A DNA stretch of 62,324 bases from Phormidium ambiguum IAM M-71 (GTDB taxonomy: Bacteria; Cyanobacteriota; Cyanobacteriia; Cyanobacteriales; Aerosakkonemataceae). Numbering within the stretch: position 1 is the stretch's first letter; every line of letters begins with the position of its first letter. The position numbers and the translations under genes are program-made. The stretch covers positions 1 to 62,324 of the forward strand of contig NZ_MRCE01000030.1 of the NCBI RefSeq assembly GCF_001904725.1. Direction: 5' to 3'. Positions 1 through 7,128 of this stretch are shown in pieces. The notes below the pieces were generated by a model. It saw only the letters and a list, made by a program, of their open reading frames with translations, was not told the origin of the DNA and did no database searches.

Positions 1-9
1 CCTTTCTTA

Positions 10-51
10 CCTTCTGCCTTCTGCCTTCTGCCTTCTGCCTTCTGCCTTCTG
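10..51. repeat. Heptamer tandem array (CCTTCTG)6
   Basis: Six exact head-to-tail copies of the 7-bp unit CCTTCTG, followed by a degenerate CCTTTCTCC. This has the form of the short tandemly repeated repetitive (STRR) sequences of filamentous cyanobacteria. The same unit in reverse orientation forms the array at 62046-62094. Confidence 0.9.
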
Positions 52-275
52 CCTTTCTCCAACGCAATGAGAAAATCTTGATGAGTGATAAACAAATACT
101 AATAAATGTATAGATTTAGTAGCTTATCTAAACAATTGGGAGAGATAAGGACAAAGTATTGCAAACATAATCAAACAAGTGTTGCAATAACGGTTGCGCG
201 ATCGAATTTTATAGATAATAAAAATCAGATAGATAAAAGAACTATCTAAATCAAATCAAAAGGGAGAACAATTTT

Positions 276-434
276 ATGGCTAAGATACCTGAAATGTTTG
301 ACCGCGTGACTCAGTTCTTTTCTGAAGCTTTAACGAGAATTTTCAGCCCACCGCTAGATGAAGATTATCCCGAAATTGGTGTACAACCTTTTGACGGAGA
401 TGTTTACAAAAAAACCTCTAAAGGTTCAGATTAG
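276..434 (+). CDS. Small conserved-looking acidic protein, 52 aa
   Basis: ATG at 276 is preceded by a good Shine-Dalgarno sequence, AGGGAG at 261-266, nine bases upstream. The 52-codon frame ends at TAG 434. The product starts MAKIPEMFDRV, has an amphipathic helical stretch over residues 5-24 and a proline- and acid-rich tail (PPLDEDYPEIG at about 25-35). There is no signal peptide, membrane segment or cysteine motif. I do not recognise a characterised family; it resembles small hypothetical proteins of filamentous cyanobacteria in general character. It stands alone in a 600-base gap and is followed by an inverted repeat at 491-535. The ribosome binding site and sensible composition make it likely to be real. 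Function is unknown. Confidence 0.6.
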   Translation: MAKIPEMFDRVTQFFSEALTRIFSPPLDEDYPEIGVQPFDGDVYKKTSKGSD

Positions 435-490
435 TGATTGTGCAAAGAAGTAGTCAAATTGTTAATCGAGGTCAAACACTTAACTATTTT

Positions 491-535
491 AGGCTAGGCG
501 ATTTGCTTTGGGAAAATTCTGCGATCGCCTAGCCT
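491..535. repeat. Perfect 12-bp inverted repeat
   Basis: AGGCTAGGCGAT (491-502) and its exact complement ATCGCCTAGCCT (524-535) enclose a 21-base loop. There is no clear U-tract. It may end transcription of the small gene at 276-434. A second weaker dyad, AATGGGTGG/CCACCCATT at 579-609, lies just before the end of the next convergent gene. Confidence 0.55.
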
Positions 536-617
536 CCTGTTATTATCCAGCATTTCATTGTCATTCCTTCCTAGTCAGAATGGGTGGTGGAATTAATTCC
601 CCACCCATTGTTAATCT

Positions 618-1316
618 TTATAAAGAACTTGGTAATATTTGAAGTAGGGAAAAGCATAAAGCTGCACTGGCAATTGGTACGGTTAAATTATCAATGCCTA
701 ATTTCGAGAAACTCTCTAAAGCAGTAGCAACTACAGCAACAGTTACTGATACAAAATAAATTTGCCAGCTGTTACCTTGCACAGCAAATAAAATTACACT
801 AGTGACAAAGAAACTAACTATAGCCATTGTTAACGAACCTTCCCAGCTTTTTTGGATGCCGCCTATTTTGTAGAGATGTTTACCATATTTTTGTCCGATT
901 AAAGCTGCTAATCCATCGCCCCAAGTCATAACTAAAATACCAATGGCGGCGTAATAAGGTTGTTGAATCTGCCAAAACCAAGCTACGAGAATGCCAATAC
1001 TTAGAGCATAAAAGAAAGTACCTAAACTTTTACGCCCGACACTATTTATACCTGGAAGGATAGGAAATTTATAAGATAAAAGCGCGATCGCACTCGCTAA
1101 AATAGAAGCAGCAATTCCCACCCAAGCCGGAATTGCTAACCACCAGGCGAGGAGAATTACTTGTCCGGTGCCAATATGAACTACTTTGCGAATTTTTTCA
1201 GGATCTGTGGTGGTGTAACGATGCAATAACTCAGCAATCAGAACGATTCCACCAACCCAAACAGCAGCGATCGCAATTTTAAACCACAAACTAGAGATGA
1301 ACGAAAAATTGGACAC
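618..1316 (-). CDS. Diacylglycerol/polyprenol kinase family protein (phytol-kinase-like)
   Basis: A 232-residue integral membrane protein with about six or seven hydrophobic segments. It carries family motifs of the SEC59/DGK1/VTE5 group: RKVVHIGTG near residues 43-51, [13 protein letters not shown] near 94-106, [15 protein letters not shown] near 131-145, KSWEGS near 156-161 and [14 protein letters not shown] near 200-213. These kinases phosphorylate long-chain isoprenoid alcohols with CTP. In cyanobacteria and plants the relatives act on phytol in the thylakoid or envelope, which feeds tocopherol and chlorophyll recycling. The substrate here is inferred from lineage only. The start used is GTG at 1316 and overlaps the divergent yidD start by 20 bases; a TTG at 1289 would remove the overlap. 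Confidence 0.85.
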   Translation of the reverse strand: MSNFSFISSLWFKIAIAAVWVGGIVLIAELLHRYTTTDPEKIRKVVHIGTGQVILLAWWLAIPAWVGIAASILASAIALLSYKFPILPGINSVGRKSLGTFFYALSIGILVAWFWQIQQPYYAAIGILVMTWGDGLAALIGQKYGKHLYKIGGIQKSWEGSLTMAIVSFFVTSVILFAVQGNSWQIYFVSVTVAVVATALESFSKLGIDNLTVPIASAALCFSLLQILPSSL

Positions 1317-1578
1317 AGTTTTTAATTTAATTAAAATTTTACTAATTTGGCTAATTCGTGGCTATCGGATGTTCATTTCCCCTTTGTCTCCACCTTCCTG
1401 CCGTTATCAGCCTACTTGTTCTCAGTATGCCATGCAAGCGATCGAACGTTTCGGCCCTTGGCGCGGTTCGAGTATGGCTATCCGTCGGATTTTGCGCTGT
1501 CACCCCTTTCATCCCGGAGGTTACGATCCTGTTCCAGAAATTGATACTTGTTCTTGTCACCACAAAGTAGAGGAGTAG
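1297..1578 (+). CDS. yidD: Membrane protein insertion efficiency factor YidD
   Basis: A 93-residue protein with the full YidD signature: [26 protein letters not shown] at about residues 20-45, then [28 protein letters not shown] at about 53-80. YidD is a small peripheral inner-membrane protein thought to assist YidC in inserting membrane proteins. The cysteine, HP and GG residues typical of the family are all present. The N-terminus is about 10 residues longer than usual, and the ATG at 1297 lies inside the start region of the divergent kinase-like gene, so the true start may differ. The next Met (codon 24) would cut into the conserved core. In many bacteria yidD sits with rpmH-rnpA-yidC; here it is isolated, with xisH 23 bases downstream. 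Confidence 0.93.
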   Translation: MNEKLDTVFNLIKILLIWLIRGYRMFISPLSPPSCRYQPTCSQYAMQAIERFGPWRGSSMAIRRILRCHPFHPGGYDPVPEIDTCSCHHKVEE

Positions 1579-1601
1579 AGGGTTTCCAGGGATTCTAGTA
1601 C

Positions 1602-2015
1602 ATGGCAAAGGATATCTACCACGATAAAGTAAAAACTGCTTTAGAAAAGGATAATTGGACAATAACTGACGAATTTTTTAGGCTTTCAATAGGCTATCGT
1701 TCAGTTTATATTGATTTAGGTGCAGAAAAATTTATAGCTGCTGAAAAAGAAGGCCATAAAATTGCTGTTGAAATTAAAAGCTTTTTAAGTCCCTCACCAG
1801 TCCAAGATTTAGAAAATGCTTTAAGACAGTATATTTTGTATCGAGATGGTTTGCAGCGATCGCAACCCGAACGTATCCTGTATTTAGCCATTACAGAATC
1901 AGTTTATCTCGATTTTTTTCAAGAGGAAATTGCCAAAATGGTAGTAGAAAATAACCAGCTTAAGTTAGTTATATTCGATCCAGAAACAGAGGAGATTGTC
2001 CAATGGATAGAGTAG
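1602..2015 (+). CDS. xisH: XisH family protein
   Basis: A 137-residue protein matching XisH, first described as a controlling factor for fdxN-element excision in heterocystous Nostoc. Family features visible are HDKVKTALEKDNW near residues 7-19, YRSVYIDLGAEK near 32-43 and AVEIKSF near 55-61. D38 followed by E57-x-K59 fits a PD-(D/E)xK nuclease-fold active site; this reading is an inference. No xisF recombinase or fdxN element is visible in the window, so a different cellular role is likely. The stop overlaps the start of xisI by 13 bases, which indicates translational coupling. The CRISPR array begins only 341 bases downstream. Confidence 0.95.
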   Translation: MAKDIYHDKVKTALEKDNWTITDEFFRLSIGYRSVYIDLGAEKFIAAEKEGHKIAVEIKSFLSPSPVQDLENALRQYILYRDGLQRSQPERILYLAITESVYLDFFQEEIAKMVVENNQLKLVIFDPETEEIVQWIE

Positions 2016-2338
2016 AAGAATATCGCAATATTATTGAACGTATTCTAGAAGCCCATCATCGCATTCCTTACAGTCATGGACAAATTGAAAGTAAATTAAT
2101 TATCGATCGCGCTCGTAATAACTTTATGATCATGGTAGTAGGTTGGGACGGCAAACGTAGAGTGCATGGTTGTGTTGTTCACGTCGAAATCATTAACGAT
2201 AAAATTTGGATTCAAAGAGATGGAATTGAAGACGGAATTACTGATGAACTTGTTGCCGCAGGTATTCCAAAAGATAAAATTGTTTTGGCTTTTCATGCAC
2301 CTAATGTACGACAATATACTGGATATGCTATAGCTTAA
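2003..2338 (+). CDS. xisI: XisI family protein
   Basis: A 111-residue protein of the XisI family, the constant partner of XisH. It has the typical start MDRVEEYRNIIERILEAHH, the central GWDGKRRVHGCVVHVEIINDKIWIQRDGIEDGI region (about residues 48-80) and the end of the family pattern, HAPNVRQYTGYAIA. It has no signal peptide or membrane segment. The 13-base overlap with xisH means the two are made together and probably form a complex. The biochemical function of XisI is not established. The stop at 2336-2338 lies 17 bases before the degenerate terminal CRISPR repeat. Confidence 0.95.
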   Translation: MDRVEEYRNIIERILEAHHRIPYSHGQIESKLIIDRARNNFMIMVVGWDGKRRVHGCVVHVEIINDKIWIQRDGIEDGITDELVAAGIPKDKIVLAFHAPNVRQYTGYAIA

Positions 2339-2355
2339 CCTCTAGTCAATAGACA

Positions 2356-3347
2356 GTTTCAATCCATAATAGGGATTAATTAAAGTTTAAACTTCACCTG
2401 GACTATTTACAGGCATTCGATAAAATGTTTCAATCCCTGATAGGGATTAATTGAAGTTTAAACATTTGTGGCTGATTCTCAATCCGGGCTGCTACGGCCA
2501 GCCGTTTCAATCCCTGATAGGGATTAATTGAAGTTTAAACATGAAAAGTTCAAGAGTCTTAGTCAACCAAAAGATGAGTTGTTTCAATCCCTGATAGGGA
2601 TTAATTGAAGTTTAAACTGAACTAAAACCCTTTTTGCTGCTCGCTCCTTTCCGTTTCAATCCCTGATAGGGATTAATTGAAGTTTAAACTTAGATTTTTT
2701 CAATGACCAAGTATGGCCGCAGACGTTTCAATCCCTGATAGGGATTAATTGAAGTTTAAACGAGAGGAAAACGCTAAAAAGTGGGGAACCAGTCGAGTTT
2801 CAATCCCTGATAGGGATTAATTGAAGTTTAAACTTTGAGAAAATTATTAATAATGAAATATATCTTGATAAGTTTCAATCCCTGATAGGGATTAATTGAA
2901 GTTTAAACTTTACTTCCGGGCATCTCTATTCCTTCTTTTACAAGAATTGTTTCAATCCCTGATAGGGATTAATTGAAGTTTAAACCCGCACAATTGAGTT
3001 AAAGCTAGCCCACTTAGCTTTGTTTCAATCCCTGATAGGGATTAATTGAAGTTTAAACCAACTCTTTTGGTAGTGATACCGAAATTTTTAAAATCCTGTT
3101 TCAATCCCTGATAGGGATTAATTGAAGTTTAAACCAGCGCATAATTTACCATCAGAAGGGGAAACAAAGTTTCAATCCCTGATAGGGATTAATTGAAGTT
3201 TAAACAGAACAAGGTGCGGAACCTTACATTTGTTTGCTACCGTTTCAATCCCTGATAGGGATTAATTGAAGTTTAAACATTTTTCTAATCCTGATGCAGG
3301 AGAAGATTTAGTTTCAATCCCTGATAGGGATTAATTGAAGTTTAAAC
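2356..3347 (-). CRISPR. CRISPR array, 14 repeats of 37 bp and 13 spacers
   Basis: Repeats start at 2356, 2427, 2504, 2581, 2653, 2725, 2797, 2872, 2949, 3022, 3098, 3169, 3242 and 3311, each 37 bp. On the plus strand they begin GTTTCAATCC and end GTTTAAAC. Thirteen repeats are identical. The first one (2356-2392) has three substitutions, the usual mark of the trailer end. Spacers are 34, 40, 40, 35, 35, 35, 38, 40, 36, 39, 34, 36 and 32 bp, all different. Read on the minus strand the repeat ends in ATTGAAAC, the common 8-nt crRNA 5' handle, so transcription is inferred to be leftward with the leader to the right of 3347. The repeat contains a dyad AATCCCT-GAT-AGGGATT. No cas gene is found in the window. 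Confidence 0.98.
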
Positions 3348-3604
3348 TGCGGTACTCCGAAACCCTGAATATATTTAATTTTCGAGGTACAGTTGCGCGG
3401 AACAGAATAAATCTATCATTTCAGCCCATAACCTGTAAATACCACTCACAGGCATAACAGCCAAAACCTTCACCCCAAAAGCATTACAGACTTTGCGCGG
3501 ATAAAAAATTACCCCCAAAAACCCCAAACTCTTGTAAATTAACCATTTGAGGCACAAACAAACACGACTCGCCAAAAACACCCACCCATTCGCGCAATCT
3601 GACA
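3348..3604 (-). promoter_or_regulatory. Probable CRISPR leader region
   Basis: A 257-base non-coding stretch between the last intact repeat and the dipeptidase gene. If the array is read leftward, as the degenerate left repeat suggests, the leader and promoter must lie here. An imperfect dyad (GTACTCCGAAA near 3352 and TTTTCGAGGTAC near 3378) flanks an AT-rich centre. A long minus-strand open frame crosses this stretch but has no good start and runs into the dipeptidase gene, so I do not call it a gene. Confidence 0.45.
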
Positions 3605-4309
3605 ATGAAACCCTACCAAAAAATCCCGATTCTAGAATGTGGCGAACCCCTAACACCCATACCGCTAGAACACTTCGCTGCCCAAACACCCCACGCTTAC
3701 GAAAAACTCCGCGCCCCCTATGGCAAACTCTCACCTTATTATCTCCGGGAAAGCGTTTTGGAAAGACTTATCCAAGCCCAAAACCAACTACAGTTAACTC
3801 ATCCTAACTGGCGAATTTTGATATTTGACGCTTACCGACCAGTAGCAGTACAACAATTTATGGTTGATTACACCTTTGCTGAACTAGTCAGCAATCAGGA
3901 ACTCAACTTAGATGAATTAAGCGAAACCCAAATCGCAGAACTCTGGCAACAAGTATATCAATTTTGGGCAGCACCGAGCCTCGACTCAGCTACACCTCCA
4001 CCCCACAGCACAGGCGCAGCGATCGATGTTACTTTGGTTGATGAAAATGGCAACTTCGTTAACATGGGTTCCGCCATTGATGAAATTTCCCCTGTTTCTT
4101 TTCCTGATTACTTTGCTAATAGCAACGAGTTTCCAGAAAAACAATATCATGCCGATCGACAATTGTTATTTGAAGTGATGCGAAGTGCAAATTTTCAACG
4201 ACATCCTAACGAATGGTGGCACTTTTCTTATGGCGATCAAATGTGGGCTTGGTTATCCCAACAAGAAGAACCTACAAAAAAGTTTACCGCTCAATACGGC
4301 AGAATCTAA
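3605..4309 (+). CDS. M15 family D-Ala-D-Ala dipeptidase (VanX/DdpX-like)
   Basis: A 234-residue protein with the zinc dipeptidase motifs of peptidase family M15D: FDAYRP (R78), PHSTGAAIDV (H134, D141) and EWWHFSYGD (E203, H206). H134, D141 and H206 are the expected zinc ligands and E203 the general base. Such enzymes cleave the D-Ala-D-Ala dipeptide. Outside vancomycin resistance clusters they serve peptidoglycan turnover and D-alanine recovery. There is no signal peptide, so the protein is probably cytoplasmic, and no vanH, vanA or vanRS neighbours, so a resistance role is not indicated. A perfect 22-bp inverted repeat with a T-tract follows four bases after the stop. Confidence 0.92.
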   Translation: MKPYQKIPILECGEPLTPIPLEHFAAQTPHAYEKLRAPYGKLSPYYLRESVLERLIQAQNQLQLTHPNWRILIFDAYRPVAVQQFMVDYTFAELVSNQELNLDELSETQIAELWQQVYQFWAAPSLDSATPPPHSTGAAIDVTLVDENGNFVNMGSAIDEISPVSFPDYFANSNEFPEKQYHADRQLLFEVMRSANFQRHPNEWWHFSYGDQMWAWLSQQEEPTKKFTAQYGRI

Positions 4310-4312
4310 AGT

Positions 4313-4369
4313 ACGTAGTTGCGCTTCAGCGCTAAAGCTAGCGCTGAAGCGCAACTACGTGCCTTTTTA
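4313..4369. terminator. Perfect 22-bp stem palindrome with T-tract
   Basis: ACGTAGTTGCGCTTCAGCG at the left (stem 4313-4334) is exactly complementary to 4339-4360, with the four-base loop AAGC between. CCTTTTTA follows. It lies between the convergent dipeptidase and argG genes and can act as a terminator. Its length and perfection also suit a dispersed palindromic repeat. Confidence 0.8.
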
Positions 4370-5611
4370 ATCGGATAATTTCACCTGTCCACTTGTTGCT
4401 AAAACCCTGGCACTCACGCCAAATACACGCAACAAACCTTCAGAATCAGCGTGATTGTAGCTACCCACACCTTCCATTGAAGCGTTTTCTTCCGAATATA
4501 AAGAATGCGCCACATCCGTCGCCGCTACAAAGGAAATTGTTCCTTTATAAATCGCTACTTTAATTGTTCCTGTTGCTAACTCTGCGGTACATTTAATTGC
4601 TTGCAATGCCATCTTAGTTGCTAAATCAAACCAATAACCTTGATAGATTTGTTTAGCTATTAATAAAGATAATTGATCGTAAAACTCACGGGCGCGACGA
4701 TCTAAAATTAACTGCAATAAATAAGCATAACAAGTACCTAGCAATTCTACCCCTGGACTTTCATAAACTCCCCGTGATTTAATCCCAACAAAACGGTTTT
4801 CTACTAAGTGCGTGCCAATCCCTAAACCATACTTTCCACCGATCGCATTTGTTTGCAAAAATGCTTCCACTAAACCAACAGAATTACCATTAATTACTAC
4901 GGGAATTCCCTGTTCAAATCTCACGGTAAATTCTACAGTTTCATCAGGTGCATCAACTGGGTAACAACCCATAATTGGCTTGACAAAATGCGCGGGAGTT
5001 GTTAATTCTTCTAACATTCCCGACTCATGAGTTAACCCTAACAAATTCGCATCGGTTGAATAAGGCTTATCTTTAGTAGCAGAAACCGTAAGTCCTTTTT
5101 CTTGGCAAAAATCAATCATTTCGCTACGTCCGGGGAAACGCGCCAAAAATGCCTCATCGCGCCAAGGTGCATAAACTTCAAATTCAGGAGCTAACATATT
5201 AGTAATTAATTGGAAGCGTACTTGGTCATTTCCTCTACCAGTAGCGCCATGACTAAAAATAGTTAATCCCCGTTTTTTCATTTCCAAAATCATCGCTTTG
5301 GCTAACACACAACGGGCAATTCCAGTTGTATTCCAATAGCGTCCTTCATAACAAGCTTGAGCTTGAATGACATCTACACCTGCTTGTGCGATCGCCTCTC
5401 TAGCAGGTAATAATACAAAATCTTTGGCTCCAGCTTGCAACATTCTTTGGCGAACTGCTTCAATATCCTCTTCGTCAGGTTGTCCCAAGTCCGCTGTAAA
5501 ACAGACAACTTCCACACCCATATCAGTTAGCCAACGAGTAATTGTACAACTATCTAATCCCCCAGATCCGGCAAATGCAATTGTTTTACCCTTCAAATCT
5601 TGTGCTTTCAT
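4367..5611 (-). CDS. argG: Argininosuccinate synthase, type 2
   Basis: The 414-residue product joins citrulline and aspartate with ATP to give argininosuccinate, the penultimate step of arginine synthesis. The ATP-pyrophosphatase P-loop is SGGLDS at residues 16-21. Other family segments are TADLGQPDEED, GATGRGNDQVRFQL, KPYSTDANLLGLTHE, GIPVVINGN and IGTHLVENRFVGIKSRGVYESPG. The GQPDEED segment and C-terminal half resemble the E. coli-type (type 2) enzyme more than the AYSGGVDTS enzyme usual in cyanobacteria. I chose the ATG at 5611 (MKAQDLKGKTIAF) rather than the upstream in-frame start at 5647, which adds a poor 12-residue leader. The stop lies in the T-tract of the palindrome at 4313-4360. 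Confidence 0.92.
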   Translation of the reverse strand: MKAQDLKGKTIAFAGSGGLDSCTITRWLTDMGVEVVCFTADLGQPDEEDIEAVRQRMLQAGAKDFVLLPAREAIAQAGVDVIQAQACYEGRYWNTTGIARCVLAKAMILEMKKRGLTIFSHGATGRGNDQVRFQLITNMLAPEFEVYAPWRDEAFLARFPGRSEMIDFCQEKGLTVSATKDKPYSTDANLLGLTHESGMLEELTTPAHFVKPIMGCYPVDAPDETVEFTVRFEQGIPVVINGNSVGLVEAFLQTNAIGGKYGLGIGTHLVENRFVGIKSRGVYESPGVELLGTCYAYLLQLILDRRAREFYDQLSLLIAKQIYQGYWFDLATKMALQAIKCTAELATGTIKVAIYKGTISFVAATDVAHSLYSEENASMEGVGSYNHADSEGLLRVFGVSARVLATSGQVKLSD

Positions 5612-5726
5612 TGCGAATTTTCCTTTAATGTAGCTGCAATAAATCAAAAAGCCTAAAAAGACAAACTCTTATTATCTACTAATAGCGATCGATATCTGTC
5701 CAACAAAGCACAGTTTTTTAGGGATT

Positions 5727-5743
5727 GGGTACTGGGTACTGGG
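5727..5743. repeat. Short heptamer repeat (GGGTACT)2GGG
   Basis: Two copies of GGGTACT plus GGG, in the argG upstream gap. This is a brief STRR-like repeat, like the array at 10-51 but with a different unit. Confidence 0.6.
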
Positions 5744-5755
5744 AAAGTTTTGAGT

Positions 5756-5825
5756 TGTAAGGGCGGGTTTAGCAAATAAATTTGTGTTCACAACAGAAAA
5801 TTTAACAACAAAACCCGCCCTTACA
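5756..5825. mobile_element. MITE-like element with 15-bp terminal inverted repeats
   Basis: TGTAAGGGCGGGTTT at 5756-5770 is exactly complementary to AAACCCGCCCTTACA at 5811-5825. The 40-bp interior is AT-rich and non-coding. The overall form matches small non-autonomous palindromic elements common in cyanobacterial intergenic DNA. No transposase is present and I see no certain target-site duplication. An 18-base stretch of the interior recurs with one mismatch at 41712-41729. Confidence 0.6.
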
Positions 5826-5840
5826 GAGTTTTAAGCTAAA

Positions 5841-5900
5841 TAGGTGCGTTAGTGCTAACGTAATGCACCCTACTGCTGCGTCCCAGTCCCCAGTCCCCAC
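5841..5900. repeat. Dispersed palindrome copy plus (CAGTCCC) heptamers
   Basis: TAGGTGCGTTA at 5841-5851 and TAATGCACCCTAC at 5861-5873 form an imperfect palindrome of the GTAGGGTGCGTTA family, which recurs at 42693-42883 and 58834-58898. Directly after it, 5881-5900 contains two CAGTCCC heptamers, the CCCCAGT-type STRR unit. Confidence 0.6.
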
Positions 5901-5967
5901 ATTGACACCAAGCCGATCGCCAAGTAACATAAACCCTTGACCAACTAAGCCAAGAGCTAACTTACAG

Positions 5968-6903
5968 GTGTTTTTCAGCGTTGTCATTCCTACTTATAAT
6001 CGTCAACCGATACTGGAAAAATGCCTCAAAGCTTTAGAAAAGCAGCATTTGTCCCCTGGTAGCGTCATTACAGGCTATGAAGTAGTTCTTGTAGACGATG
6101 GTTCCACTGATAATACCTTGCCTTGGTTGGCATCCCACGCAGCCCAACTGCCTCATGTTAGATTGTTTCAGCAAAGTCACCAAGGGCCTGCGGCTGCCCG
6201 AAATTTAGGTGTAGAAAATGCGATCGGTGACACAATTATATTTATTGATAGCGATTTAGTAGTAACAGAAAATTTCTTGCAAGCTCATGCAGATGCTTTA
6301 GTAGCAGGGTATCAGAAAATTGGGAGCGATCGCCTTTTTACTTACGGTCGAGTAATTAACACCTGCAACTTTGATGACCCCACAGCAGAACCTTATAAAA
6401 TTACCGACTTCTCTGCCGCTTATTTTGCTACCGGAAATGTCGCCATTTCCCGACATTGGTTAGAAAAAGCTGGGTTATTTGACACCCAATTTCAACTTTA
6501 CGGTTGGGAAGACTTAGAACTAGGAGTCCGCTTAAAAAAGCTAGATTTAAAACTAATTAAATGTCCCGCCGCAGTCGGCTATCATTGGCATCCACCCTTT
6601 GCCTTAGACCAAATTCCTAACTTAATTGAAAAAGAAATTCAACGCGGACGCATGGGAGTTTTATTTTACAAAAAACATCCAAGTTGGGAAGTGAAAATGA
6701 TGATTCAAATGACTTGGATACACCGCTTACTTTGGGGAATTTTATCTTTAGGTGGTCGGCTTAACGAACGTACTCTCGCCCCTTTATTACAAACATTAAT
6801 TAACCAAGGAAAACCCCAATTAGCTTTAGAAATTGCCAGAATATTTCTTAACTGGTACAACGTCAAAGCCGTTTATCAAGCATCAGCTTCATTGAATTTG
6901 TAG
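5968..6903 (+). CDS. Glycosyltransferase family 2 protein
   Basis: A 311-residue GT-A fold enzyme that should transfer a sugar from a nucleotide donor. FSVVIPTYNR at the N-terminus and VLVDDGSTDNT near residues 40-50 are the nucleotide-binding elements. SDL in IIFIDSDLVV stands at the DxD position, and FDTQFQLYGWEDLELGVRLK is the galactosyltransferase-like ED segment. There is no membrane anchor of the usual kind, although residues about 245-262 are hydrophobic. The start is GTG at 5968: an in-frame TGA at 5938-5940 and no ATG in between leave no better choice. It is a single gene, not part of the GT2 cluster at 45-51 kb. Acceptor and donor are unknown. Confidence 0.88.
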   Translation: MFFSVVIPTYNRQPILEKCLKALEKQHLSPGSVITGYEVVLVDDGSTDNTLPWLASHAAQLPHVRLFQQSHQGPAAARNLGVENAIGDTIIFIDSDLVVTENFLQAHADALVAGYQKIGSDRLFTYGRVINTCNFDDPTAEPYKITDFSAAYFATGNVAISRHWLEKAGLFDTQFQLYGWEDLELGVRLKKLDLKLIKCPAAVGYHWHPPFALDQIPNLIEKEIQRGRMGVLFYKKHPSWEVKMMIQMTWIHRLLWGILSLGGRLNERTLAPLLQTLINQGKPQLALEIARIFLNWYNVKAVYQASASLNL

Positions 6904-7128
6904 AGAGCAAATTTTACATTTCAGATTTGATCGAATTGCCAAGGGAAAATTACAAATCTAAAATCCTATACTCTTTGCCTTGATCCCCCCTTTAACATCA
7001 CCAGTAAATTGCTAAGATATGCTATGTTAATAGGGCTATTTTCATAACACCAACTAGGTGGGAAATATTTTCTCAAGAAATAGCAACTTCCCCAAATACA
7101 GCAATTCACTATTACTGTGAGATGTAAT

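Noticed and set aside
1351-1662. Several frames in and opposite yidD
   Set aside because: yidD is a clear family match; the others are out-of-frame shadows without motifs.
1602-2338. fdxN-element excision locus
   Set aside because: No xisF, xisA, nif genes or recombination sites are visible; only xisH and xisI are present, so the excision context is not supported.
3375-3734. 119-codon minus-strand frame between the CRISPR array and the dipeptidase
   Set aside because: It overlaps the real dipeptidase gene antisense, has a Cys/Gly/Val-rich composition typical of a shadow frame and no ribosome binding site.
3605-4309. Vancomycin resistance gene vanX
   Set aside because: Motifs fit the dipeptidase, but there are no vanHA, vanRS or vanY neighbours; a general M15D housekeeping role is more likely.
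5802-5987. 61-codon minus-strand frame
   Set aside because: It is built from the palindrome and heptamer repeats of this gap and overlaps the GT2 start.
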